A DNA stretch of 64,000 nucleotides from Oryzias latipes (lineage: Eukaryota > Chordata > Actinopteri > Beloniformes > Adrianichthyidae), in assembly GCF_002234675.1 (NCBI RefSeq), contig NC_019866.2, positions 22,162,802 through 22,226,801 on the forward strand, in the 5' to 3' direction. The notes under the pieces were generated by a model. The model did not search any database and had not been told where the DNA came from. It worked only from the letters and a program-made list of their open reading frames with translations. Shown in pieces: positions 12,151 to 41,900 of the stretch (the first letter of the stretch is position 1; each line of letters starts with the position of its first letter). Position numbers and translations under genes: made by a program.

Positions 12151-12900
12151 GAAGATCCAAATGCAGGAACAAAGAGGCCATTGGAGTGAGGAGAATAATT
12201 TAATTTAACAGAAGGCACCACTCCACTTTTAGAAAAGCCAAGCCCATGACGAACCAAACAGAAAACTTCAGCAAGCCACAGAATAGACACTGACTCATGA
12301 CACCCTGTAAACAGACAGAAGACGGACAGATGAGTTTGATACCACCTGACCTGTGATGCTAATTAGAAATCATGCTTAAATTTCCATGTTTCTATGGACC
12401 AATTTCTAAAACCTCTCTAGGAGTACCATATTTTGTATTCATATTTTTTCAGTTTAATTTTTAAACAATTAATTTAGACAATTCAGAAGTAAAATTAGAT
12501 TTTTTTAGAACTCGTCAATTTTAAATTCGTTATTTTTTGTTTTTGTTTGACTAGGCAGAAGGGCACGTTGGTGTAATTGGTAATGATGAGATGAAGCCTC
12601 ATCAGTAATGACAAAAGGTGAACTTAAGTGAGAGAACCAAAAACACAGTTATTACAACACATTTGTGCAGATACCATTAATATAATGATTTGAATGTCTA
12701 AAGCAGACTGGCAAAACAATGGCTTCTGCAGAAGTTGTGGATCTTAAGCACACACTCATCCTGCTCTGACCTTTCAAACCAGCACACAGTCTTCATTTCA
12801 TCTGACATTTCAAACACTTGGGATGTGAATATTTTTAGCCCAAAGCTTCATTTCAAAGCCCAAAACACAAGATTGTTTTCATGTGTTTTAAAACAGTTTA
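12150..12900. other. Intergenic, no gene seen
   Basis: Short open frames only. No repeat or protein similarity was recognised. Confidence 0.4.
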
Positions 12901-12949
12901 CACAAATATTGGCTGTGAAAAGGTAGCAGATACAGACGTTTGTGACCGC

Positions 12950-13245
12950 AAAATATGTGCAATAGTGACTGCAAATGGTATTGGCAAGATCCCCCACCAA
13001 CAAAACCTAAAAATGTACACTATATTGCTACTGCTTAAGTCTGGTCTGGGTTTGGGGGTTGCCAGGAGAACAGTACATTTTGGACCGCATTGTGGTGAAT
13101 TTGAAATTTGGTGGAGGAAGAATTATGGTGTGGGCTTGTTTTTCAGTACTTGGGCTTGGCCCTTTGGTTCCAGTGATAGGAACTCTGAATGCTTCAGGAT
13201 ACCAAAACATTTTGGATAAGTCCATGCTCCCAACCTTGTAGGAAC
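12950..13245 (+). pseudogene. Tc1/mariner transposase fragment
   Basis: The frame at 13059-13241 encodes FGGGRIMVWACFSVLGLGPL followed by GTLNASGYQNILDKSMLPTL, a typical stretch from the middle to C-terminal part of fish Tc1-like transposases. The DDE residues cannot be assembled, and the frame is broken on both sides. It is a decayed scrap with no terminal repeats recognised. Confidence 0.75.
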
Positions 13246-13319
13246 AGCAGGCACCTCAGTTCATGTGGGAGTCAAGGCAGGTAATATGGTGTACATAAAC
13301 TTAGAAAAATTCATTCATC

Positions 13320-13416
13320 TTCTTCCCGTTTGTCCCTTTTGGGGTCAGGGGGCTACCGGAGCCTATCCCGGCCACTTATGGGCGAAGGCAGGGACCCTGG
13401 ACAGGTCGCCAGTCTG
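13320..13416 (+). repeat. LINE (L2-type) 3' end fragment
   Basis: The run gctaccggagcctatcccgg with ccctggacaggtcgccagtc is a very common 3'-end motif of fish L2-like elements. A reverse-oriented relative lies at 59828-59895. Confidence 0.5.
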
Positions 13417-13429
13417 AAAAGAGAAAAAA

Positions 13430-14250
13430 AGAAAAAAACAAAAATATTTGTATTGTAAAAATAAACTATTTTCAGATGTTTCTTTTTTTACCCTTTCTGA
13501 ACAGTTTTAATCTATGTAGGGGATGAAAGTGGACATTTCTCAGTTTTAAAACTTCAACTATTTATGTTCTGTTGATACCAACATAATTAATGCGTTTTGA
13601 GCTAAGAAATTAGATAAAAATATATGTCAAGGACAAATTGATTAAAAAAGAAACAAAAAGTTTATTATTTTAAACTATTTTTGCCTCGTTTCTATGTAAT
13701 AAATAATATACTCTAATAGTGATACTACAATAAAAAATTTATTTTTTTTGCAGTGAAAGTATAATTGTATCCAAGATGTGCTTTTTTTCAAAGAAAATTT
13801 TCCACAATTGTGATAAAGAATTCCAATTTTACCACTTTATATAAAATTGCTTCTTTTCTCTTCCTTTAAATCAATTAATCGCACTTTATGAAACAAACAT
13901 TACATTTTATGGATTTCATGTATACTGCATGCATAAGTGAAAATATGTCCATAATTAGAAGTAATTTTAATGTCAAGAAGATAAAATCATTTTCTTTTAT
14001 TTTTTATGTCTTCAATCAGTTTATAAATTACTAGATTTGATATATCTATTTTTTTTACTGTCTTTTTACTTTGTTTAAATTGCTGAAAATCAAACATTAA
14101 AACTCTACTATTAATCGTTTTTCTTTATGAATAGATGCGAAAATTTTTTTAATAAAAACAGTTTGTAACATACATTTTCTATACATACAGAACAACAAAA
14201 ATGATAAATGTGCCATAAAATGGGATTGATATGATTTATTTTAAATAAAC
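13430..14250. other. AT-rich intergenic DNA
   Basis: Strongly AT-rich with long A and T runs. No gene or repeat family was recognised. Confidence 0.5.
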
Positions 14251-14254
14251 GGCG

Positions 14255-14470
14255 CATAATGACATCCAGTTTTGACCCCGCCCCTTGTTCAGTACCCCTT
14301 GTTCAGTATTGCTGATATTCTATTGGATGAAATGGAACCTCGTTGGTATTTTGTCCAATGAGCGCCATCGTTTGAACATAGTGGGCGTGTTCTTTCTTGG
14401 CTAACTGTTGCAAGCTAACTAGTGCGCAAGACGCGCAAGCTCTCGAATTCAGATCAAGGCAAGTAACGTG
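14255..14470 (+). promoter_or_regulatory. ilf3: Probable ilf3 promoter and noncoding first exon
   Basis: This block has a higher GC and CpG content than the AT-rich DNA before it. It holds a GC-box-like ccccgcccc at about 14276 and a tandem repeat of ccccttgttcagta. A noncoding first exon probably ends near 14460, where caaggcaagtaacgtg offers a donor. No TATA box is seen. The transcription start is inferred only. Confidence 0.4.
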
Positions 14471-15968
14471 TTAGTTTTATTTTATTTCACTTTATTATTG
14501 TTTTTGTTTATTGGTAATCGTATAAATATAAATAAACGCGTAAGATTGTAACACTGTTGCAACTTGAACTTAAGTTATATAAGTGTTTCTATTGATTCGC
14601 TTGTCTGAGATATATGCTAACCCGGAGTCTCTCTTCTACTCGACTGTTTTGATGTTTGAAACCATTTATTAATTCCGTTGAAACATTTAGTTAATTGTAA
14701 CACGAGAGACACTTCCATTCTTGTTTTTATTGGTGGTTTCACCTTGGTGTTGCGGGCTTATTTCTTTAAACGGTTGTTGTTCAGTCGGATGCGGCGCGCG
14801 TTAGCTAACTCTGCGGTCTTCATTCAAGGCTCTGGGTCGAAGCAAAATGGCGTCTGTTTTTTTCCTGTCTTTCTTTGAATGTCCCTCTCCGGGATTATTT
14901 GTTTTGACAATAAGCGTGTCTCCAGTTGAATTTGATTTAGAAATAAAACATTTCCCTTGTTCTTAAACCTGCGACCTAGTAGATGCCGGCCTTTGTGTTC
15001 GAGTGGTTTGGGTAAAGGCCACACAAGGCGACAGTAGCCATCTTTCTCTTGGCGTTTACCCGTGGGACGACATGCCGTTAACGGAGATGTTGGGGCTGTT
15101 TGTTTATCATTTAATGGGGTGCGCGCGCAGCTGCAATGAATAATAGGTCCATTTTTTACAACAGATTGTTCGCTGTATATTAAGATAAGTCATTCATTAA
15201 ACATGATAAGCAGACTAATGTTGGCTTTGCTTTTTCGTATGTTCGTTGCCGCCTTCATTCTTGTTTAAATATTAGATTTCCATCTGTTGTTACTAGGTGC
15301 CATTCTGGATTACTCAATATCCTCCCTTTTGATTTATTGTTGAGTTTCAACAAGTCATGTAACTGATCGATGTGTGCTGCCTGTCAAAAACATTGACGTA
15401 TGTTTTGAATGCAAAAATAGGTTTACATGTGAATTATTGAGATTGAGTCTGCAAACAGAACAATTTTAACATAAAAAGTTTCACTGTTTTTTAAAATAAT
15501 GTATTTAATTTAAAAGTACTTTGTTAACAAAAAAACACAAACAGCCATTGTAAATTTAACAAATAGTAAACAAGAATTTAGTAGATGCAGTAAACACTTC
15601 ACATTTAAACCCATCTATAGATCATACCCATGTTAAACATGCTTATTAAAGACTCTGATCATCTTGTGGGCTATTCTGAAAGTGTACCCAGTGCTCTTCT
15701 TATTAAGATTATGCCGGTTTTAGACAAAACTTAAGAAACCTGTGTCGTTTTCTATAACATAGTTGTCTGCATAGCGGCAGCAGTTCAGTAGAAACTACCC
15801 CGCCCCTTTCCCCGTCCCCATTTCATCTGCTCCTAATTAACAATGATTTGATAAAGTAATAACCAGAAATGCAATTCTGATCTTAATTTTCCTAATAAAT
15901 TCCCACGATGAGGGAAAAATGCAACTAGAACATGTTGATTTTCCTCGGAGCGGGTCTTTAAAATCCAA

Positions 15969-16322
15969 TAATAATAATAATGGATTGGATTTATCTGCGC
16001 TTTTCAAGACACTCAAAGCGCTTACATTGTGTCCATTATTCATTCACTCCTCATTCATACTTGATGATGGTAAGCTACGGTTGTAGCCACAGCTGCCCTG
16101 GGGCAGACTGACAGAGGCGTGGCTGCCAGTTCACGCCTACGGCCCCTCTGACCATCACCAGGATCATTCATGCGCATTCACACACCAGTGGAGCCACACT
16201 GGAGGCAAGGAGGGTGAAGTGTCTTGCCCAAGGACACAACGACATTTTGGCTGGTGGGAGCGGGGATCGAACCGCCAACCCTCCGATCATTGGACGACCC
16301 GCTCAACCACTGTCGCCCTTAT
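15969..16322. repeat. Dispersed fish repeat in ilf3 5' intron
   Basis: The block starts aataataataatggattgg, includes tcaaagcgcttacattgtg and cttgcccaaggacacaacga, and ends with gggatcgaaccgccaaccct and cgacccgctcaaccactgt. I recognise this as a widespread teleost interspersed repeat. Its class is uncertain. Confidence 0.55.
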
Positions 16323-16365
16323 AATTTAGACCCCTGTAAAGAAAGGAAAATGTCTTTCTGTTGTA

Positions 16366-16428
16366 GATTCTTCTTCCTCTTTCGGCTTCTCCCATCAGGG
16401 GTCGCCACAGCGAACAAGTCGCATGATT
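16366..16428 (-). repeat. RTE-type LINE 3' tail fragment
   Basis: The core ctttcggcttctcccatcag followed by gggtcgccacagcgaa is nearly identical to the 3' terminus of the full RTE element at 27820-27860, in the same (minus) orientation. It is a very short, 5'-truncated copy. Confidence 0.7.
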
Positions 16429-16891
16429 AATCTTCTTCTTTTCCATATTCCAGTGTTATCTGAGGTGCATGGATGTCTAGAAGAACTAGTTGGACTAAAT
16501 TCCCTCTGAATTTTAAACAAATGTAATAATTTAATCAAGTTATCGGGTTTAAATTAGATGAGTTTAAACAGGTGAGGTTTAAATTATGTTTCAATGACTT
16601 ATTGACATATCCACCCTAAAGGGGCTCCATAATTCTGCTAAAATAAACATTAGGTTTCACACAGTTTTATTCATTTGCATTACAGTGAAGGAAGAGCTTA
16701 AAGCATGCATGTGATGTTGGGACACTGAGTAACACAACTTCATCACTAATTACTCACTTACTAGGTCTTTTTGTTGGTGCCTTTAATGCTTTAACTCACA
16801 AAATATCCACAAAGGTTTACTAAAAACATACATCCTGCTCATCCTAGCTTATTGTTTTCCATTTATAGAGGCATTGACATCCACCCTGCAG

Positions 16892-16947
16892 AGCTTTCAG
16901 CGCCGGTTCTTACTGAAGACGGCAGTTATTACGGCTCTCCATCTCTA

Positions 16948-16950
<3 letters not shown>
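16892..16950 (+). other. ilf3: ilf3 exon carrying the start codon as its last three bases
   Basis: After an acceptor ccctgcag (or the nearby ctttcag at 16900) the exon runs to atctctaATG and is followed at once by gtaatg. Splicing to the acceptor tctcaag|gct at 17285 gives [17 protein letters not shown] in frame with the DZF domain. The alternative acceptor cacag at 17305 would throw the frame. The exon is therefore almost entirely 5' UTR. Confidence 0.65.
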
Positions 16951-34486
<17,536 letters not shown>

Positions 34487-34937
34487 ACTCCTCCCTCCCC
34501 CCCAAGCATCGGCGAGTCCAAAGAAAGACGCTGCTTGTGCTCTGTGGCTTCTCCGTTCAGCTTCCTCGGTGTTTGTGTAGATCACAGTGAGGCTGCAGCC
34601 CAGCAGAGTTCTGCTTTAGTGGTTTGGTCCGTGCTTCTTCCCGTCTTTTGGCATATTTACCTTTTATTTTTTTTTATTTTTTTTCTTGCTGCCAGTTCTC
34701 AAACACATCTCTAAATGTGAAGAAATATTTTTCCTTTTGAGAAGAGTGACGCCACTTTTTCCCCTCAAATGGAAGGACTAGCGAAATGCTGTAAATAAGT
34801 TTGGAAGTTGGTTTTGAAGCGATGCCTGTAATTTTGGCTCATTTTGTAATGAAGCTGATGTTTTAGTTGGGAAGGTTTCCAGAAGACATTTCTGCTTATT
34901 TTATTGAATGGAGCGTTGCTGTTCATGTGTTGGTTTT

Positions 34938-34943
34938 AATAAA
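34938..34943 (+). terminator. ilf3: Poly(A) signal, NF110-type ilf3 mRNA
   Basis: AATAAA in ttttaataaatgatttttat, 452 bases after the TAG at 34484-34486. The DNA between here and farsa shows no gene. Confidence 0.6.
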
Positions 34944-34959
34944 TGATTTTTATTTTAGA

Positions 34960-35925
34960 TTCAGAGATTGGATTTCCAGCATTTTGTCTTTTTTCCTACC
35001 AAAAACATGTCTGTTAAACACTTGGAGCAACATTTACACAACCTTCTTTAATCAATCAAAATAGAAATGTAAGACACAAAAAGATTGAAGCACTATTTTT
35101 ACATCAGTTCAACTTTTTTAGAGTCTCACGCCCAGTAAGTTATTATTAGACTTTACCAGTTATTATTGATTGTAAAGTATATGTTTTTTTCCATACTCAT
35201 CTTTACCTTTAAATACAAATTAGCTTTGTGACTAAGGCATGTTTGCAGTTATTTTTTAATATTTTTTGTGTGGAGGGATACAAATATGTTAACAACAAAG
35301 CAGACCAAATACATAATTCTAAAATACAGCAGCAATTGAAAGGCAAAATTATCCATTTATTTGGAAAAAAGGATTTATCCAGTATTTAGTAAAAAGCCGA
35401 AATGGCTTCATTGATAGTAGAGAGAAGTTAATAATTTCTAGCTTCAGGAAAAGCAGCTTTTGGTTGAAGAAAATACTTGTTTATCCTCTTTCCATAAACC
35501 AGAAGCAGAAATGAACAAACGATGCAGCAAAAAGAAATGGAAGATGAAACGACTAAAATAGCTGTTAAAATCGCTTTGCCAATGGAAATAATTTGCAAAT
35601 AGAAGCTGACATTAATTACATGTGTAAAAAGATGCTGTCAATATTAAATGAGCTTGGTTGGAGAAACAACAATTCACGTGGAAGAAATGTTTTTCTAATT
35701 AGTATTTTTAGGGCTTTACGTGTTTTTATCATAGAAACGATTGGTGACGTGCCTTTATGCCTCTGGTTTTAATTTTTACTCAGTAACATTTACCATTTGT
35801 CGGTGTTTTACTTTTTATTTATCATGACTAATAAATGTCTAAGTAACGTGTCTTTGCTGTTAAAAAAAACGCAGCTTTTAACTTTCAACGCTAGAGGGCA
35901 GTGTCGTTTTTTATCCTCCACAAAC
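34960..35925. other. ilf3-farsa intergenic DNA
   Basis: About 1 kb of AT-rich sequence with no gene or named repeat. Both neighbours are on the plus strand. Confidence 0.5.
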
Positions 35926-35929
35926 ATTG

Positions 35930-35988
35930 TACGTTGTCCGGGAGTGCGACGTCATATCCGTTCTCTGTCACGCTCCGGGATTCCCATC
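35930..35988 (+). promoter_or_regulatory. farsa: Probable farsa core promoter / 5' UTR
   Basis: The short stretch before the ATG contains gtgcgacgtcatatccg, which includes an ATF/CRE-like gacgtcat, and ctctgtcacgctccggg. There is no TATA box. It was identified by position and motif only. Confidence 0.3.
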
Positions 35989-38900
35989 ATGGCGGACTCC
36001 GCATCTGTAGAGGCGCTTCTGCAGCATGTTGAGAAGGCGGACGGCGGCGTGGACAGCCTGGATGTGGCGAGCAGCATCGGAGTAGACCACCAGGTCATCG
36101 TCGGAGCCGTGAAGAGTCTTCAGTCGCTTGGAGACGTGAGTTTTCCCCGCTGAGAGTCACCGGAAGTGAGGATATAAGAAGTCGGCGTGTGACTGATGCA
36201 ATCCGGTTTGAGAGAAGATAAACTTTTCTCTGTTTTGGTTTGTCCAGGTTATCTCAGCCGAACAGCGTTCCTCGAAGCACTGGGAGCTGACCGACGAGGG
36301 CACGGAGTTAGCCGAGCAGGGCAGCCATGAAGCCCGGGTCTTTGGCTCCATTCCTCTGGAAGGTCTGCCGCAGAGCGAACTCATGGTGAGAACCCGAGTC
36401 TGCTTAGGTAAAGGTGGTTCTTTCTAGGATCCGTTAGAATCTCAAATCTATCTACTTCCTATTTTTTCGCTAATTGTCACCCCGTGCTCCTCAGTTTTCT
36501 GGAATAATCAGTTAATCCCGTCGTTTGTATTCTTCTAGCAAAGTCCATCTGCATCTGTTTTTCTCCCTTCCTTCCTGCTCCCATCATCTCTCTTCCCTCT
36601 AAATCCTCCTTCGGCATCCAGAAGTCCTGCAGCTTAGATTCTGCAAGCAATAAAAAGAACCAGCGACTATGAAACAGATGCAAATACTGTTTTTCTTCTT
36701 CTTCCTGTTCTAAACTATCATAAAAGCTTTCAATTCGGTATGAATTAAGGCAAATAAACTCCTGTTTCAGTCAGATACAAACGGCCGTTCTGCTCACATT
36801 CTTATGTAACTTTACCAGTTTAACCCTGAAGAATCCATTGGGTCAGATAAAGCCACTTGGCAGTGTCCCTGTTACTATGGGGTCTGGCGTTGTCCCTGTT
36901 AGCGCGGGGTCCCTGTCACAGTGGGGTCTGGCGTTGTCCCCATCACCGTGGGGTCTGGCGTTGTCCCCGTCCCCGTGGGGTCTGGCGTTGTCCCCGTCAC
37001 CGTGGGGTCTGGCGTTGTCCCAGTCACCGTGGGGTCTGGCGTTGTCCCCGTCCCCGTGGGGTCTGGCGTTGTCCCCGTCCCCGTGGGGTCTGGCGTTGTC
37101 CCCGTCACCGTGGGGTCTGGCGTTGTCCCCGTCACCGTGGGGTCTGGCGTTGTCCCCGTCCCCGTGGGGTCTGGCGTTGTCCCCGTCCCCGTGGGGTCTG
37201 GCGTTGTCCCCATCACCGTGGGGTCTGGCGTTGTCCCCGTCACCGTGGAGTCTGACGCTATCCCCGTCACCGTGGGGTCTGGCGTTGTCCCCGTCACCGT
37301 GGGGTCTGGCGTTGTCCCCGTCACCGTGGGGTCTGGCGTTGTCCCCGTCCCCGTGGGGTCTGGCGTTGTCCCCGTCACCGTGGGGTCTGGCGTTGTCCCC
37401 GTCCCCGTGGGGTCTGGCGTTGTCCCCGTCACCGTGGGGTCTGGCGTTGTCCCCGTCACCGTGGAGTCTGACGCTGTCCCCGTCACCGTGGGGTCTGACG
37501 CTGTCCCCGTCACCGGGGGGTCTGACGCTGTCCCCGTCCCCGGGGGGTCTGACGCTGACCCCGTCACCGTGGGGTCTGACGCTGACCCCGTCACCGTGGG
37601 GTCTGGCGTTGTCCCCGTCCCCGTGGGGTCTGGCGTTGTCCCCGTCCCCGTGGGGTCTGGCGTTGTCCCCGTCCCCGTGGGGTCTGGCGCTGTCCCCGTC
37701 CCCGTGGGGTCTGGCGTTGTCCCCGTCCCCGTGGGGTCTGGCGTTGTCCCTGTTACCGTGGACAGTGTACCTGTGACCGGTGGTCTGAGAGCCACACCTG
37801 CAGTGTGTTTTTCTGGTGTTACAGCTTGTATTAAATGGGAATAAATGCTGGTTTTTGTATCTGAAGCAGATAAATCATCAACTATTTGAAAATGTTGACT
37901 CTTTCGTGTTTACAGCTTCCTGAAAAATTTTGCGTCTTAAGTTTGCAGAAACCTTTCACGTGTTTTTACTGCCTCCCATCAGTCTCTAGAATCCTCTCTC
38001 GGGCTTCATCGCTCTGCGTTCGTCTGTTGCAGAAACTGTCCTTTGGGAAGATCGGCTTCAGCAAGGCCATGTCCAACAAGTGGATCCGGGTGGACAAGTC
38101 CCACGAGGGGGGGCCCAGGATCTTCCGAAGCGTACGCTCTTCGCCGCCCGACAGTGCGTCCCCACGCGGGTGCAGCTTCTTCATGCGTGTTTGCTTGTGC
38201 TTCAGGTGGAGAACATACAGGACCAGGTGAGGGAAAAGCTGCTTCTGGTGCGGAGCGGAGCTCAGCTGGAGGAGAAGGACAAAAACGAGCTGAAGAAGAG
38301 GAAGCTGCTCACCGAGGTGTAAGTCATCTCTGAAAGGTTTGCTGCTCCTCAGAGGAGGCGGCTGACTGGACGGGATTGAGTTTTTTTTTCCCGTTATATG
38401 AAGCAGCAATCTTTCCAGACAAACTGGAAGCAGGTGTTCTGGTTACAGATTTTCCAGAACACAGTCTTCCAGTTTGTCTGGAAACAGGTGAACACCTGTT
38501 TCCAGACAAACTGGAAGCAGGTGTTCTGAACAGACTGGAACACTTGCTCACGCCTGAGATGATTGGCACGTAAGCCCGGGGTCCCCCTATGACTTACTAA
38601 GCATAATGAGACGCGTCGTGTCCCGTCTGGCCCTCTCTGTCAGCCCGTGACAATGCGGGGCCTCAGACCGGGGACGCAGAGAAACAGCCGCCCAAAAATG
38701 GGGAAAGGTCCAAAGATGTGGACTCGGTCCTAAAGGCAGGATGGAACAAACGCATGAACTTTGCTGCTCATTATCTAAAATACAGTATTGATGAATCAAG
38801 TCCTGCAATGAAGCTTATCCCTTGTGCTGTCTTGTGGGGTCTAGATGACCCCACAAGGGGTCCAGATGTCCACTGAACCATTTTTCTTCAATGATTTGTG

Positions 38901-41900
38901 ATCTTCACTGGTTTACATGAAATCCTCTCCACCTTTGTCATGGTAGTGATAACAAGTCATTGTACGGGTGGGGTCATTTTGACCCCACATGGGCTAAAAC
39001 AATGCTATAAAAAGGATGAGGCTTAAAAAGAAAAAAACAAAGGGATCTTTTTATAGGGATTTGTCTCATGATCCAGATGATTTCATGTCCCCACATTTTC
39101 TGCTCTCAATCCTCTCACTCGTAAATTAAAGTGTCATCCGGTCCCGTCACTTTTGCAGGTGGTCCAGAACACCTGCTTCCAGACAAACAGAAAGACAAAC
39201 ACCTGCGTCCAGTCTGTATGGAACACCTGCTTCCAGATAAACTGGAACACCTGCTTCCAGATTGTTTTCCATTTTGTTAGGAAGTAGGTGTTTTGGAACA
39301 TCTGGTGTGTGAATTTGATTCATGAGAGCCTCAAAAACCTTCTCGATTTGAACATTTTTATTCCTTGGGTCTAATATTTCTAAAAACTCAAAATGCGTCC
39401 CTAACAACTGAACTGGTGCCATTTTAAAATCGTTCATATTTTAAACGTCACCCTGATCTTTATTATTAATGTTGTTTTCCTTCTCTTTTGTGCCCTGATT
39501 ATGTTGACCAAGCAGGAGGCAGCAGCATGGTTCATCGACATTATACTCACACCACCGTGTTTAACTATGGAAGCTTTGTTTGGCTTCCACAGAGCAAAAC
39601 ATTTTAATTTTTTTACAGAAGTTTCTGATCAAAAAGTTATAACTATGAGGACATTTCTGGTTCACACAAAAAAATCACGCTTTTAATATAACTTTCTAAT
39701 CATACTTTTAGATAGTTAGATGTAGATCAGTTTTTAGGAGAAATCATTGCAAACATCGAGGAAAATATTAGATTTCAATTCTAAAAATGTAGAAATGTTA
39801 GGCAGTGACTTTAAAGAATACTGCATCATGTAAATCTGTGTGACCATCACTTACAGGTCAGCGTTTTTTAAGGAAATGCTCATCGATTGAGAGTCAGGAT
39901 CTGTCAATGGATCATTACGCAAAAATGGAGATGGAATCTAGTCGATGGGAACGTTTGGATTAAGGTGTTAGATCACCAAAGTATTTATGTAAGTTGTGTC
40001 GTTCACCAAAATCCTCTTTTCTCCAGAAGCTTTGGCTCGTAAAGCCACCGCTGGTGCAGAAAGCTGATCAAGGGGCCGCTCTCCTCTGGGCCGCTTTGAT
40101 CCGACTTGTCCGTTGGTTTGAACCCTCTTCACTTCTGGGCTCTTGGCTGGAGTTGGTGGGGAAGAAGCTGTTGACAGGAAGTTCACGTCTGCGTTTGACG
40201 CTTTCGTTACGTCTCTGCGTTCGCAGTCAGGGGAGGAGCCACAGCAACAATGGACAGACTGAGATTATATTTATTATTATTATATTTATTATTATCATTA
40301 TTTATTCTTTAGATCAAAGCTGCAGACATATTGAACACTTTTAGTTTGTAATAATCAGAAATGCTTTGGAGTTTTTTAATTTAATTTTTTTAGAAGATTG
40401 ATTTTTACTGAGATACAGGAAGGTCTGCAGGTTCAGGAGAAACTTCTCTAGCAGAAGCTTTTTGAGGAATCTATTCCTCACTCGCTATAGGTCCTTCTTG
40501 TTTTCTGCAGTGGTGTGGCAAAAGTCTGATCAATTGTTTTGATAAACTTATGAAAGTTTTTAAGCTCTAAACATTACTGATAACAATCCCGTTATCGACT
40601 TTTTTCCATTTTGTTTTGTCCTCTGTTTATTCAAAATCAGTTTAATGATCTTATTTTTGAACTAAATGATAGATTAAAGGTCTCATTCTGGTTAAATTAA
40701 AGCCGTTTGCCCCTAACAGATGCTTTAAAATAAAAAGGTTATTGAGTTATGAGAAAAATGAAAAAGTTTTTCTGTTGCGTTCGGCTAAGAGGTTATATCA
40801 AGCTCTTTTTTTTGTTTTGTTTTGATTTTTAATCTAATGTTTACTACAATGTTCCTTTGTTTATCACAAGCGGTTCCACAACTAATCTATTATTGGTGAA
40901 ATCCACAAAGTAGGATGTTTTAAGGCTGTAAAACTCCTCACTTTATCCACTTTTCTCAGACAGACACGAACATTTTCACATTTCTTTTTTGTTTAAACTC
41001 TCAAAGTATTTTAGTAGAAAAATAAGGATTATAGAATGAAAACAAAGATTTGATCATGATGAACATTAACTGTATGTAGATTTGGTAAACTGAGCACGTT
41101 ATGTACAGGAAAGCCAGCGGAGGAGGTTGATTGACAGTCGTCTACAGCCAGTGTGCTGTAAGGAAAAAAAAAAGAGACTGCATGCATTGTTCCCTCACAA
41201 TATTACAGTTCACCTTCTGTAGTCTCGCTGTTTTTTATTTTTTTATTTTTTTTACAGTGCGATTTTGAAGCTTTTATTTTATTTCTTTAGGTTTTGTAGG
41301 TTTGAAAAACTAATATTGTTAAATAATTCTTTTAGCTCCTCCCACCCACCTGGAGCTACACTCCACAGCTATTTTCTACAGTTACAGTTGGATGTCGATT
41401 ACTACTAATAATAATGACAATAATTGTAATTCATTTTATTTCAAGCGCCTTTCAGGTCACCCAAGGTCACTGTATAAGGTTAAAAAACATCAATAAGAAA
41501 TTAACAGAATAAAACGTAAAGATCAAAATAAAACATCAGTAGACATGATAAAACAGGATAGAAAAACAGCAGACAGTTTAAAGCTTTTGGTGTTTTGATC
41601 ATTAGTACAACGTTGAGTCAACACGTGTGCACTAGCAGCAAACCGCGAAATATGCTAACATTTATTGCTGTCTTAAGGATTTGCATACCCAACTCTTCCT
41701 GTTGGTGGTTTCATTACAAGGTTTTATGAGGATTTTTATCATTAAAGTACTGCAATCAGAGCGAGTCTTCACTTCCGCATTTTAGTCCGGGGAAAAACAA
41801 ACTGCATCCACTGTTGCCCACTAAAAACACAGAGACCCTACCTAAGCATCCTGATAAATGTTGGCATTTGTGGCACAACTGACACAAATATCACGTCATT

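Noticed and set aside
36875-37770. CRISPR-like array of 27-bp repeats
   Set aside because: The units are directly tandem with no unique spacers, and the genome is a vertebrate.
36838-37844. ORFs of about 300 aa on both strands with PTGTGTTPD- or SGVVPVTVG-type repeats
   Set aside because: They are products of a stop-free 27-bp minisatellite inside a farsa intron bounded by good splice sites.
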